From the NCBI GenBank assembly GCA_036676195.1, contig JAKFDK010000104.1:1-56701 (forward strand): a stretch of 56,701 nt of DNA. The letters run 5' to 3'. Positions within the stretch are counted from its first letter, which is position 1. Every line of letters starts with the position of its first letter. Below the pieces are notes generated by a model that was not told the origin of the DNA, searched no databases, and was given only the letters and a program-made list of their open reading frames with translations. Below are positions 17,448 through 25,208 of this stretch, one piece after another. This DNA comes from JAKFDK01 sp036676195. Its GTDB lineage: Bacteria; Bacillota; Sulfobacillia; Symbiobacteriales; ZC4RG38. The position numbers and the translations under genes were made by a program.

Positions 17448-17475
17448 GAAGGATTTCCATTCGTTCAGGGAGAAT
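17448..17475 (+). promoter_or_regulatory. Sigma-H promoter of spo0A
   Basis: GAAGGATTT (17448-17456), a 12-nt spacer, then GGAGAAT (17469-17475). This fits the published sigma-H consensus RnAGGAWWW-N12-RnnGAAT at every fixed position. It lies 73 nt before the spo0A start. The B. subtilis spo0A sporulation promoter is also sigma-H dependent. Confidence 0.85.
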
Positions 17476-17548
17476 TTCCCGGCGGGGGACTGCAGATAGA
17501 AAAGGCAATTTCGCCTGTTAAGAATTGGCGGGGGGAGATGGGGCGGCG

Positions 17549-18325
17549 ATGGGTATGATCCGGGTATTGATCGGTGATGACAACCGCGAATTCTGTGAGT
17601 TACTCCGAGCTTTTGTCGAAAGCCAGCCGGATTTTCAGGTCGCTGGTATTGCCTACAACGGTGCCGAAGTCATTGACGCCATTGTTGAGTACCAACCCGA
17701 TGTATTGATTCTGGATATTATCATGCCCCATCTGGACGGCATTGGGGTGCTGGAGCAGATGGGCCGGATGGATCTGCGGGTGCGGCCAAAGGTGATCATG
17801 CTGACCGCCTTCGGCCAGGAAAACATCACGCAGAAGGTGCTGGAGATGGGCGCCGATTATTACGTGCTCAAGCCCTTCAGCCTCGAGGTGCTGGGTAACC
17901 GGATCCGGCAGTTGGCCGGGGCCGGACCACTCAGGGATGAGGGGGGTGCCCTCCACCGGCGCCTGTCTGGTCGCGGGCTCGACGCCAACGTCGCCAGCAT
18001 CATCCACGAGGTGGGGATTCCGGCTCATATCAAGGGACACCGCTACCTGCGCGAAGCGATCGTGATGATGGTAGAACGGGAGGGCCTGTTGGGCGGGATC
18101 ACCAAGGAGCTTTACCCTGCCATTGCCCGCAACCACCAGACGACGCCCAGCCGGGTCGAGCGGGCCATCCGGCATGCGATCGAGGTGGCGTGGAACCGGG
18201 GCAACATCGAGGCCCTCGCCGGCCTGTTCGGTCATACCATCAGCCGAGAACGCGGCAAACCCACCAATTCAGAGTTTATTGCCATGGTGGCGGACAAGCT
18301 GCGGATTGACAGCAAGGCCAGCTAG
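17549..18325 (+). CDS. spo0A: Sporulation master response regulator Spo0A
   Basis: A 258-aa two-domain response regulator. The receiver domain (about residues 1-125) has the acidic pair DD (10-11), phosphoacceptor Asp56 in LILDIIMPHLDG and the Lys in YYVLKPF. The C-terminal effector domain (about 150-258) carries the Spo0A-specific RVERAIRHAIEVAWNRG and KPTNSEFIAMVADKLR. Phosphorylated Spo0A binds 0A boxes (TGNCGAA) and works with sigma-A and sigma-H promoters. The ATG at 17549 gives MGMIRVLIGDDN; a TTG eight codons upstream is possible. A sigma-H promoter precedes it and a strong terminator follows. Confidence 0.97.
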   Translation: MGMIRVLIGDDNREFCELLRAFVESQPDFQVAGIAYNGAEVIDAIVEYQPDVLILDIIMPHLDGIGVLEQMGRMDLRVRPKVIMLTAFGQENITQKVLEMGADYYVLKPFSLEVLGNRIRQLAGAGPLRDEGGALHRRLSGRGLDANVASIIHEVGIPAHIKGHRYLREAIVMMVEREGLLGGITKELYPAIARNHQTTPSRVERAIRHAIEVAWNRGNIEALAGLFGHTISRERGKPTNSEFIAMVADKLRIDSKAS

Positions 18326-18327
18326 GC

Positions 18328-18368
18328 AAACAAAAAGGGCCGCGCCACGGGCGCGGCCCTTTTTGTTT
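18328..18368 (+). terminator. Strong intrinsic terminator after spo0A
   Basis: A perfect 18-bp stem: an A-rich arm with GGGCCGCGC, a short loop (CACGG), then GCGCGGCCCTTTTTGTTT. The A-rich and T-rich arms make it potentially bidirectional. Confidence 0.95.
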
Positions 18369-18483
18369 GTATCATGCATATCATGTATTGGGTCCAAATA
18401 CCCTGCCGCTGCCCTGAACCGGGTCAGGGGGTACAGACGCGACTCGGCCAGGGCCCCGACTGACGCTGAAGGAGGGGCTCCAT

Positions 18484-19053
18484 ATGCAAGGAGTCCGACG
18501 CGCCATTTGGCTCACCCTTTTTACCGCGACAGTGGCCCTCTCCGGGTGCGCAGCGGCCCCCAGTGGAATGTCCGGAGCCGGGAAAACGGTCGAGCGGAGC
18601 CAGGTGGCCGCGGGGAGCGACAGCGTGACCGCCTATCCGGGCACCGGTCCGGGTGGTACCCTGCGGTTGCCGCCAGGCATCTACCTGGCCTCGTTCATTA
18701 CGCTGGAGTTCAACAGCAACGATTTTCCCGTGCCCATTGCCTTTGGCCCCAACGCCGGCACCTTTTACGCCGGGGACATCACCTTTACGGTGGTAAACAA
18801 GTGGGGCGGTCTGGCCGCTGGCGCGCACAAGATGAACATCACCATTCTGGCGCCGGACGGGCAGGCCGAACTGGCCACCGACCATACCGATTTCAGCGTC
18901 AGGGCTGATCAGATCTTTTTCACCATTGTGGTGCCGTTGCGTTTTACCGCGCCGACCCCCGGTTACTACCAGGTGATGGTATCACTGGACGGGATGGTGG
19001 TGGCCCGCTACCAGTTCCAGGTCGTCACCAGGGCGGCGGATGGTTCCGCATGA
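18484..19053 (+). CDS. Uncharacterised lipoprotein, beta-rich
   Basis: A 189-aa protein with a signal peptide and lipobox LSGC (Cys22), so it should be anchored to the outer face of the membrane. After a short linker the chain is made of alternating beta-like segments (GIYLASFITLEFNS, FFTIVVPLRFTAPTPGYYQVMVSLDG, VVARYQFQVV), suggesting a single immunoglobulin-like or jelly-roll sandwich. I do not recognise the family. It stands alone between the spo0A terminator and the sigma-54 activator. ATG behind GGAGGGG. Confidence 0.8.
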   Translation: MQGVRRAIWLTLFTATVALSGCAAAPSGMSGAGKTVERSQVAAGSDSVTAYPGTGPGGTLRLPPGIYLASFITLEFNSNDFPVPIAFGPNAGTFYAGDITFTVVNKWGGLAAGAHKMNITILAPDGQAELATDHTDFSVRADQIFFTIVVPLRFTAPTPGYYQVMVSLDGMVVARYQFQVVTRAADGSA

Positions 19054-19119
19054 TCTTGCAGGAGGCATCCCGGTTCGGCCCGAACTTTTCTGCAAAAGGT
19101 TGCAGAGGGGTGAGGGAAA

Positions 19120-21171
19120 ATGCCGGGAGCGCCCTTGCATGTGGCCATCGTCGGGGGCGGGAAAGGGGGCGCCAGCCTGCTGCGCGCCCTCCATCATATG
19201 GCGCGGATACGGGTGGTGGGCATTGCCGAAATTGACGCCGCCGATTTTCGCACCCTGATTAGCCGGCCGGAAGTGGACATTATTGTCCAGGCCACGCCGG
19301 ACCCGGCCGTGGAAGAAGAAATTAAGCGCTGCAAATTGCCCCGGGCAGCCGTGGTGGTCAAACAGGCCATGCAATTGATTCTGACGCTGGTGGAACAGGA
19401 GCAGGAGTTAAACCGTGCCCTGCAGCTCAAGGAACGGGAGCGTAACCTGATCCTTGACTCGACCCATGACGGCGTGCTGGCGGTAAACGCGCAAGGCCTG
19501 GTGACGGTGTTCAACACCGCTGCCGAGCGGGTGACAGGGCTGCAGCGCCAGCAAGTGCTGGGTCGCCCGGCGGCCGAGATGATCCCAGGCAGCCGTTTGA
19601 GCCAGGTACTGGCCAGCGGCCGGGCTGAACTCAACCAGCAACAGAAATTGCGCGCCACCACCATTGTGACCAACCGTGTGCCGGTGCGGGACGAGGCGGG
19701 GCAGGTGGTCGGTGCGGTGGCAGTTTTCCGGGATATCACCGAAGTCAAGGCGCTGGCTGAAGAAATGACCGACCTGCGGGAAACAAAGGCGCTGCTGGAA
19801 GCGATCATTAATGCCACTTCCGACGCCATTACCGTCGTCAACGCCGAGGGGCTGGGGCTGCTGGTGAATCCGGCCTACACCCGGCTCACTGCCATGCAGC
19901 CGGAACAGGTGATTGGCAAGCCGGCCACGGCAGACCTTGCTCCCGGACAGGAGTCCGTGCACTTGCGGGTGCTCAAGACCCGCCAGCCGATCCGGGCCGT
20001 GCCCATGCAGGTCGGGCCGCATCAGCGGGATGTTCTGGCCACTTGTACGCCGATTCTGGTGGACGGCGTTCTGAAAGGGTCAGTGGGGGTAATCCACGAT
20101 GTCTCGGAAATCTGGCGTCTGACCCGGGAACTGGAAAGTACTCGCCGGCTAGTACGTCGCCTGCAGTCCAGATATACCTTTGACGATATCGTCGCCCACT
20201 CGTCCGTCATGCAGGCGGCGGTTGAACAGGCCCGGCGGGTGGCGCAGACGCCGGCCACCGTGCTGCTGCGCGGGGCCAGCGGCACTGGCAAGGAATTGTT
20301 TGCCCACGCCATCCATAACGCTTCTGGCCGGGCAGGTCCGTTTATTCGGGTCAATTGCGCAGCTATTCCCGATTCATTGCTGGAAAGTGAGCTTTTTGGT
20401 TACGCTGAAGGTGCCTTCACCGGGGCGAGGAAGGGTGGGCACAAGGGCCTGTTTGAAGAGGCGCACAGCGGTACGATCTTCCTGGACGAGATCGGCGACA
20501 TCAGCCCGAACATTCAGGCCAAGTTGTTGCGGGTCCTGCAGGAAAAGGAGATCAGGCGGGTCGGGGAGCCTGGCACGGTGAAGGTAGATGTGCGCATTAT
20601 CGCCGCCACCAACGCCGATCTGGAATCTCGCATGGCCCGGGGCGAGTTCCGCGAGGATCTCTATTACCGCCTGAATGTGGTGCCCATTGTGATTCCGCCG
20701 CTGCGCCACCGGCGGGAGGATATCCCGGACCTGGTGCAGCGGTTCGTCGCCAAATGCAATGGCGAATACGGGCGCAGCGTGCAGGGCGTGGAGGACGGGG
20801 TGGTGGAGGTCCTCATGGCCCATCACTGGCCGGGTAACGTGCGGGAACTGGAAAACGTGATCGGCCGGGCTATCATCGCCATGGACAACCGGGAAGGGCA
20901 GATCCGGCCTGAGCACCTGCTGCCGCTGGGGAACGGGATGACTGCCGAGACACCGGCGCCGCCGGCCGGAGCGGCGGCCCGCCCACTGGCCGAAGTAGTG
21001 GCAGAAGCGGAGCGGGCGGCCCTGGTGACGGCCCTGACCGCCACCGGTGGCAATAAGACGGAGGCCGCCCGGCGGCTGGGGCTGGCCCCACGCACGTTGT
21101 ACTATAAACTCGTGCGCCATGGATTGCACCAACCGGGCGAACTGGGCGAAGAGCTGCCGTCATCTGGCTGA
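19120..21171 (+). CDS. BkdR-like sigma-54-dependent transcriptional activator
   Basis: A 683-aa enhancer-binding protein for sigma-54 RNA polymerase. In order: a short Rossmann-like segment (residues 1-85, VAIVGGGKGGASLL), two PAS domains (about 110-205 and 225-335), an AAA+ domain with Walker A GASGTGKE (about 385), the sigma-54 contact loop GAFTGA (about 431) and Walker B GTIFLDEIGD (about 451), then a Fis-type helix-turn-helix NKTEAARRLGLAPRTLYYKL (about 645-664). A Rossmann segment before PAS domains is the BkdR layout seen near branched-chain catabolic genes in Firmicutes. A sigma-54 promoter lies before ptb-bcd at 30391, its likely target. ATG at 19120 behind a GAGGGGTGAGGG purine run. 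The 3' end overlaps the convergent gene by 12 nt. Confidence 0.9.
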   Translation: MPGAPLHVAIVGGGKGGASLLRALHHMARIRVVGIAEIDAADFRTLISRPEVDIIVQATPDPAVEEEIKRCKLPRAAVVVKQAMQLILTLVEQEQELNRALQLKERERNLILDSTHDGVLAVNAQGLVTVFNTAAERVTGLQRQQVLGRPAAEMIPGSRLSQVLASGRAELNQQQKLRATTIVTNRVPVRDEAGQVVGAVAVFRDITEVKALAEEMTDLRETKALLEAIINATSDAITVVNAEGLGLLVNPAYTRLTAMQPEQVIGKPATADLAPGQESVHLRVLKTRQPIRAVPMQVGPHQRDVLATCTPILVDGVLKGSVGVIHDVSEIWRLTRELESTRRLVRRLQSRYTFDDIVAHSSVMQAAVEQARRVAQTPATVLLRGASGTGKELFAHAIHNASGRAGPFIRVNCAAIPDSLLESELFGYAEGAFTGARKGGHKGLFEEAHSGTIFLDEIGDISPNIQAKLLRVLQEKEIRRVGEPGTVKVDVRIIAATNADLESRMARGEFREDLYYRLNVVPIVIPPLRHRREDIPDLVQRFVAKCNGEYGRSVQGVEDGVVEVLMAHHWPGNVRELENVIGRAIIAMDNREGQIRPEHLLPLGNGMTAETPAPPAGAAARPLAEVVAEAERAALVTALTATGGNKTEAARRLGLAPRTLYYKLVRHGLHQPGELGEELPSSG

Positions 21172-21855
21172 CGGATCAGAAGAGTCCCCTCCCGGTACAG
21201 TGGTCATGGTAATTTCTAGATGATGGTTGGCCCGTTCCCCTCGCCGCAGCAGTCCCAGCATGACCCGATCGCTGCCCGCCACCGCGAATTCGCCAACCCC
21301 GACCCGCAGAGTCACAGAGGCAGCCAGGGCGGTGCCGCCCTCGCCGCCCAGCCGGGCCAGGCGGCCGTTGGCACGGTGGATCGACTGGCCCACGGCGGTC
21401 ACCAGCCTGTCCACCGCCACCACCCCGCTGTCGGCCGCCGTGGGAATGTGGGCGGTCAGCGGCAGATGAACGGTCGTCAGGGCGGCCGCCGCCCGGCGGT
21501 CACCCTGAAAAACGGCATAATCCGACTGGACCGGCAGCCATTCTGGCGCTGCGGCCAGTGCGTTGACCCGGGCCAGGATGGAGACGGCACCCGGCCCCTC
21601 CACCCGCAGCTTGCGGATGGTGAGCCCCGCCGGACGGGCGCGCAGACAAAAAGATACCACGCCCGGTACAGCCACCATATATTCGCCGGGGTCTTCCGGC
21701 AGATCCTCGCCGGCGGCACCGACGACCGGGCCCGCCACCGGGGCACCGGTGTCCACTTCGTACTGGCGCCACAGGGAGCTGTCGGGTGCCAGCAAAGCAT
21801 AAATAATGAAGCGCACGGAGTAAGTTCCATCGGGGCAATACAGAGGTGTAGTCAC
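21160..21855 (-). CDS. Uncharacterised protein with C-terminal helix-beta domain (cassette gene 4)
   Basis: A 231-aa protein of unknown function, last in a four-gene minus-strand cassette. The N-terminal half (1-145) is beta-rich (YSVRFIIYALLAPDSSLWRQ, EYMVAVPGVVSFCLRARP) with a mucin-free, water-soluble look and no signal peptide. The C-terminal 80 residues (VAVDRLVTAVGQSIHRANG, then ASVTLRVGVGEF and HHLEITMTTVP) align with the whole of the 97-aa protein encoded just upstream, including shared AN, LA, AS-TL and terminal Pro positions. GTG start with a weak ribosome site, 12 nt after the preceding stop, so it is probably translationally coupled. Confidence 0.75.
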   Translation of the reverse strand: MTTPLYCPDGTYSVRFIIYALLAPDSSLWRQYEVDTGAPVAGPVVGAAGEDLPEDPGEYMVAVPGVVSFCLRARPAGLTIRKLRVEGPGAVSILARVNALAAAPEWLPVQSDYAVFQGDRRAAAALTTVHLPLTAHIPTAADSGVVAVDRLVTAVGQSIHRANGRLARLGGEGGTALAASVTLRVGVGEFAVAGSDRVMLGLLRRGERANHHLEITMTTVPGGDSSDPSAR

Positions 21856-21867
21856 AGGGCTTCCGCC

Positions 21868-22161
21868 TTACGGTGCCGAACCGCGTGTTGCGGGGGCAGC
21901 GATGAGGTTGATGCTCAGGGTCATGTTTGTCAGGCGGCCCCGGCGTCCGGCCACGGCCTGTTGCTGAATCCCCGGCTGGGCGGGGCAGTTCAACAACAGG
22001 CCGTGGGGGTTGACGGTCAGCCGGGACTGAAATTCCAGGGTCAGGGATGCCTCCCGGAGCAGGGCCGGGGCCCCCGCTGCGGCCAGATGGGCGTTGGCCG
22101 CAGCGAAGGATGAACCTGCAGCGGTGAACAAATCGGCCAGGGCCACTTCGTTCTGTGCCAT
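21868..22161 (-). CDS. Uncharacterised 97-aa helix-beta protein (cassette gene 3)
   Basis: A small soluble protein I do not recognise. An amphipathic N-terminal helix (VALADLFTAAGSSFAAANAH) is followed by two beta segments (ASLTLEFQSRLTV and TNMTLSINLIAAP) joined by a Gly/Gln/Arg-rich loop. The same layout recurs in the C-terminal part of the next gene and, more weakly, in the preceding gene, so the cassette encodes repeated copies of one small domain. ATG start behind GGAGG, 14 nt after the previous stop. Confidence 0.75.
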   Translation of the reverse strand: MAQNEVALADLFTAAGSSFAAANAHLAAAGAPALLREASLTLEFQSRLTVNPHGLLLNCPAQPGIQQQAVAGRRGRLTNMTLSINLIAAPATRGSAP

Positions 22162-22175
22162 CGCCTGTCCTCCGG

Positions 22176-22475
22176 TTATGTGGGTGCGACCGGGACCTCC
22201 CGCGGCACCGGGCGGAAAAAGAGGCGGAAGCGTACGCCGTACTGATCGCCCAGGGTGTACAGCAGTTTCTCCCGGGGGTCAAGGAAGGCCACATTCAACA
22301 AAATGTCGGTGCCGTCCACCGGCTGATAGTTACCCAGATATGTAATTTCGGTGGTGAACTCAAAGAGGCCCACCGGTACCGGCGGATTGTTGAAGGTCTG
22401 GTCAACGGCCCGCCCGACCGCGGCGGCGGTGGCCTCAATGACCTGCTCCAGCGAGTGAGTGGTCACCTGCGCCAC
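22176..22475 (-). CDS. Uncharacterised 99-aa helix-beta protein (cassette gene 2)
   Basis: A small soluble protein of unknown function with an N-terminal helix (HSLEQVIEATAAAVGRAVDQ) followed by beta segments (FEFTTEITYLGNY, DILLNVAFLD, YGVRFRLFFRPVP). No cysteine, signal peptide or membrane segment. Its plan matches the next two proteins of the cassette, though sequence similarity is lower. GTG start with GGGGGG six nt upstream. In outline the fold resembles the small helix-plus-sheet modules found next to conflict-system proteases (trypco2-like), but that is an impression rather than a match. Confidence 0.72.
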   Translation of the reverse strand: MAQVTTHSLEQVIEATAAAVGRAVDQTFNNPPVPVGLFEFTTEITYLGNYQPVDGTDILLNVAFLDPREKLLYTLGDQYGVRFRLFFRPVPREVPVAPT

Positions 22476-22545
22476 TTCATTCCCCCCTGCGCTTGGCGGC
22501 GGATGTCTAAGTCTATGCAGAGGCGGACCGGGTAAGACTGCACAC

Positions 22546-22710
22546 TCACAGACCGGGCTGAATCACGTCTGCGCCAGGCAGGAACGGAAAGGTGAAACCA
22601 GGATACAGGTAGCCGGCCCCGGCCGCTGCGGTGTTGAAATGTCCGAAACCGCCGTAATACGGATTGGGAAAGGGACCGATAAACGGGAACCAGGTCAGTC
22701 CGTAAAACAT
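22546..22710 (-). CDS. 54-aa aromatic, glycine/proline-rich peptide (cassette gene 1)
   Basis: An open frame of 54 codons whose ATG (22710) is preceded by GGAGG at seven nt. It begins MFYGLTWFPFIGPFPNPYYG and ends with FTFPFLPGADVIQPGL. About a third of residues are Phe, Tyr or Trp, with many Gly and Pro and no Cys or Lys, a composition seen in small coat-type or adhesive structural peptides. It heads the minus-strand cassette, 70 nt before the next gene. The composition, ribosome site and position make it credible; its function is unknown. Confidence 0.65.
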   Translation of the reverse strand: MFYGLTWFPFIGPFPNPYYGGFGHFNTAAAGAGYLYPGFTFPFLPGADVIQPGL

Positions 22711-22832
22711 AAGAAGCCTCCCTTGATCTTATCCTACGCAGAGAAGGTCACGTCCGCCTTTCGCGGTCCGGCGGTCAGGAGACCGGCGTGGGTTCCGCGG
22801 GGCCGGTTGCAAAGGGAAGTGGGGGCAACGCC

Positions 22833-24467
22833 ATGGATCAGCGTGAGGAAGCCCTGGCCGGCATGGCAGGGACCAGGCTAGACCTGCTGGTGATCGGCGG
22901 GGGTATTACCGGGGCGGGTGTGGCCCGTGAGGCCGCCCTGCGCGGGTTGCGGGTCGGTCTGGTGGAGCGGAACGACTTCGCCGCCGGTACGAGCAGCCGG
23001 TCCACCAAACTGGTGCACGGCGGGCTGCGCTACCTGAAAAGCGGCGATTTCCGGCTGGTGCGGGAAGCCGTGCTTGAGCGGCAACGGCTGATTCAAATGG
23101 CACCGCATCTGGTCAGGTCGGCGGCCTTTCTGTTCCCGGTCTACCGGGGCGATCCGGATCCGCTCTGGAAGCTGCGGATCGGGCTGACGCTCTACGACTG
23201 GTTTGCCGGACGCCACCGGGTCCCCCGGCACCAGGTCCACGCACCTGCCGGGGTGCTGGCGCAAGAACCGCTGCTACAGCCGGCCGGACTGACGGGCGGC
23301 GCGATATACACCGATGCCGTCACCGATGATGCCCGCCTGACTCTGGCAGTGCTGGCCTCGGCCCGCCAGGCCGGGGCGCTGGTCGCCAACTACACCGAGG
23401 TCACCGGCTTTACCCATGGGCAGCCCCCTCGCCGGCAGGTGACCGCAGTCTGCCTCCGGGACCACCTGGGTGACGCCAGCCTCACCGTCGGCTGCCGAAC
23501 CGTCCTGAACGCCACCGGTCCGTGGTTGGATGCGCTGCGGCGCCTGGAAGATCCGGGGGCTGTGCCGGTGCTGCGCCCCACCAAAGGCGTGCACGTGGCC
23601 GTGCCCGGGCATCGCCTGCCGCTGCGCCAGGCAGTGGTGCTGCGCAGCACCGACCGGCGCCTGATGTTTGCCATTCCCAGCGGCGACTATACGTATATAG
23701 GTACCACCGACACCGACTACGACGGTGATCTGGGGGAACCCCCGGTGGATGCGGCTGACGTGGACTATATCCTGGCAGCAGTCAACCGCAGCTTCCCCGA
23801 CTGCAGGCTGACGGTGCCGGATGTGGTGAGTGTCTGGGCCGGTCTGCGCCCCCTGCTTGACCCCGGCGACGGTCGCCGGCCGGCCGAAGTCTCCCGGGAT
23901 TACCGGCTGTTTCGCAGCCCGGGCGGCCTGGTGTCCGTTGGCGGCGGCAAGCTGACCACCTTTCGGGCCATGGCAGTACAAATCGTGGACGAGCTGCTGC
24001 CGGAAAGTCGGGGCCGGGTGCCAGCCGTGGCGGCGGTGGCGCCGCTGCCGGGTGCCGCCAGGCCGACACCGGCAGAAGTGGCGGCGGCAGCGGCGTCGGC
24101 GGGGGTGCCGCAGGAACTGGCGGTGGAACTGGCCGGTCGTCACGGCAGTGATTTTATCCAGGTACTGGCCGAACTGCGCCCGGGCGACCTCGATGCCCCC
24201 CGGCGCACAGTCTGCTTGCGGTTGCAGACCCGCTACGCCGTACGGCACGAACTGGCCCGCCGCTTGGCCGACGTGCTGGTGCGTCGGACCCCAGAGTTCC
24301 TGTTCAGTGCCGACAACGGCCGGGACCTGGCCGCCGCCGTTGCCGCTGACATGGCCGAACTGCTCGGCTGGGGTCCGGAGCGGACTCAGGCGGAACTGGC
24401 CGCCTATCTTGATCAGGTCGGGCAGATGCAGGCCTGGCGCCGCCCGGACAGCGGATCCCCGCCCTGA
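22833..24467 (+). CDS. glpD: FAD-dependent glycerol-3-phosphate dehydrogenase
   Basis: GlpD oxidises glycerol-3-phosphate to dihydroxyacetone phosphate and feeds electrons to quinones at the membrane. The 544-aa protein has the FAD-binding VIGGGITGAGVAREAALRG near the N-terminus, SSRSTKLVHGGLRYLK, the substrate-domain segment PSGDYTYIGTTDTDYDGD, and the C-terminal GGGKLTTFR. ATG at 22833 is chosen over an upstream in-frame start because it matches the family's length. A terminator follows. The UgpB-like importer at 12401-15527 might supply its substrate. Confidence 0.94.
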   Translation: MDQREEALAGMAGTRLDLLVIGGGITGAGVAREAALRGLRVGLVERNDFAAGTSSRSTKLVHGGLRYLKSGDFRLVREAVLERQRLIQMAPHLVRSAAFLFPVYRGDPDPLWKLRIGLTLYDWFAGRHRVPRHQVHAPAGVLAQEPLLQPAGLTGGAIYTDAVTDDARLTLAVLASARQAGALVANYTEVTGFTHGQPPRRQVTAVCLRDHLGDASLTVGCRTVLNATGPWLDALRRLEDPGAVPVLRPTKGVHVAVPGHRLPLRQAVVLRSTDRRLMFAIPSGDYTYIGTTDTDYDGDLGEPPVDAADVDYILAAVNRSFPDCRLTVPDVVSVWAGLRPLLDPGDGRRPAEVSRDYRLFRSPGGLVSVGGGKLTTFRAMAVQIVDELLPESRGRVPAVAAVAPLPGAARPTPAEVAAAAASAGVPQELAVELAGRHGSDFIQVLAELRPGDLDAPRRTVCLRLQTRYAVRHELARRLADVLVRRTPEFLFSADNGRDLAAAVAADMAELLGWGPERTQAELAAYLDQVGQMQAWRRPDSGSPP

Positions 24468-24498
24468 CCGGATTTGGCCCGCACAAAAACATGGCGCA

Positions 24499-24535
24499 GC
24501 CCGGCAGGTAATTTTTACCTGCCGGGCGAATTTGT
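24499..24535 (+). terminator. Intrinsic terminator after glpD
   Basis: GCCCGGCAGGTAA (24499-24511), TTT loop, TTACCTGCCGGGC (24515-24527): a perfect 13-bp stem, followed by a modest T-containing tail. It separates glpD from the Tad operon. Confidence 0.85.
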
Positions 24536-24570
24536 TCCGCTGGGAAAAACAGGGGGCGGAGGTGGGGTGG

Positions 24571-25203
24571 GTGTATCACCTCAGGCAACGGGCGAATCTA
24601 GCCTTTGCGGTTGCCACATTGCTGGCCCTGATGGCCCTTTGCCTATGGACAGGCCGCCGGTTCGGGGCGCAGGAGCAGCGGGGGCCGGAAGTGGCGGTGG
24701 TCGTGGCCGCCCGTGCCATACCGGCACACACAAAACTGACCCCGGAACTGTTAACGACGATCCCCATCGCCCGGCGTTACGTTTTACCCACCTACCAGAC
24801 CAACCTGACGGCTCTGGGCGGCCAGGTGGCCCTGGTCACCATCGCCCCCGGAGATGTGATTACCACCAGCGTGGCGGGTCCGCCCGCCGGCCTCGGCCCG
24901 GACGAGCGCCTCCTCACCGTGGCCGCCGGCGAGCAGGTGATCATGGAGCCCACGATCCAGACCGGCGACCGGGTGGACATGATCGTGGCCTTCACCGATG
25001 GCGGGAACGACCGCAGCGAACTGTACCTGACCGGGCTGGAAGCCGCTGCCGCCCGCCGGGACGGAGAACAGTTGCTCGCCGTCACCCTCCGGCTGACCCT
25101 GGAACAGGCCCGCCAGGTGGTATGGGCCGAGAACTTCGGCCGGCAGGTCCGGCTGGTGCGGCAGCCAGCCCGTATTGGGACTGAAAGGGGGCGGGCGGGC
25201 TGA
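24571..25203 (+). CDS. cpaB: Flp pilus assembly protein CpaB (SAF domain)
   Basis: A protein of about 210 aa with one N-terminal membrane helix (about residues 8-25), then an SAF domain starting VAVVVAARAIPAHTKLTPEL and a CpaB-type C-terminal region (LLTVAAGEQVIMEPTIQTGD). CpaB/RcpC acts on the outer side of the membrane in Tad pilus assembly. I chose GTG at 24571 because GGAGG lies eight nt before it; GTG at 24562 is an alternative. It is first of seven closely spaced tad genes. Confidence 0.85.
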   Translation: MYHLRQRANLAFAVATLLALMALCLWTGRRFGAQEQRGPEVAVVVAARAIPAHTKLTPELLTTIPIARRYVLPTYQTNLTALGGQVALVTIAPGDVITTSVAGPPAGLGPDERLLTVAAGEQVIMEPTIQTGDRVDMIVAFTDGGNDRSELYLTGLEAAAARRDGEQLLAVTLRLTLEQARQVVWAENFGRQVRLVRQPARIGTERGRAG

Positions 25204-25208
25204 TCCGT

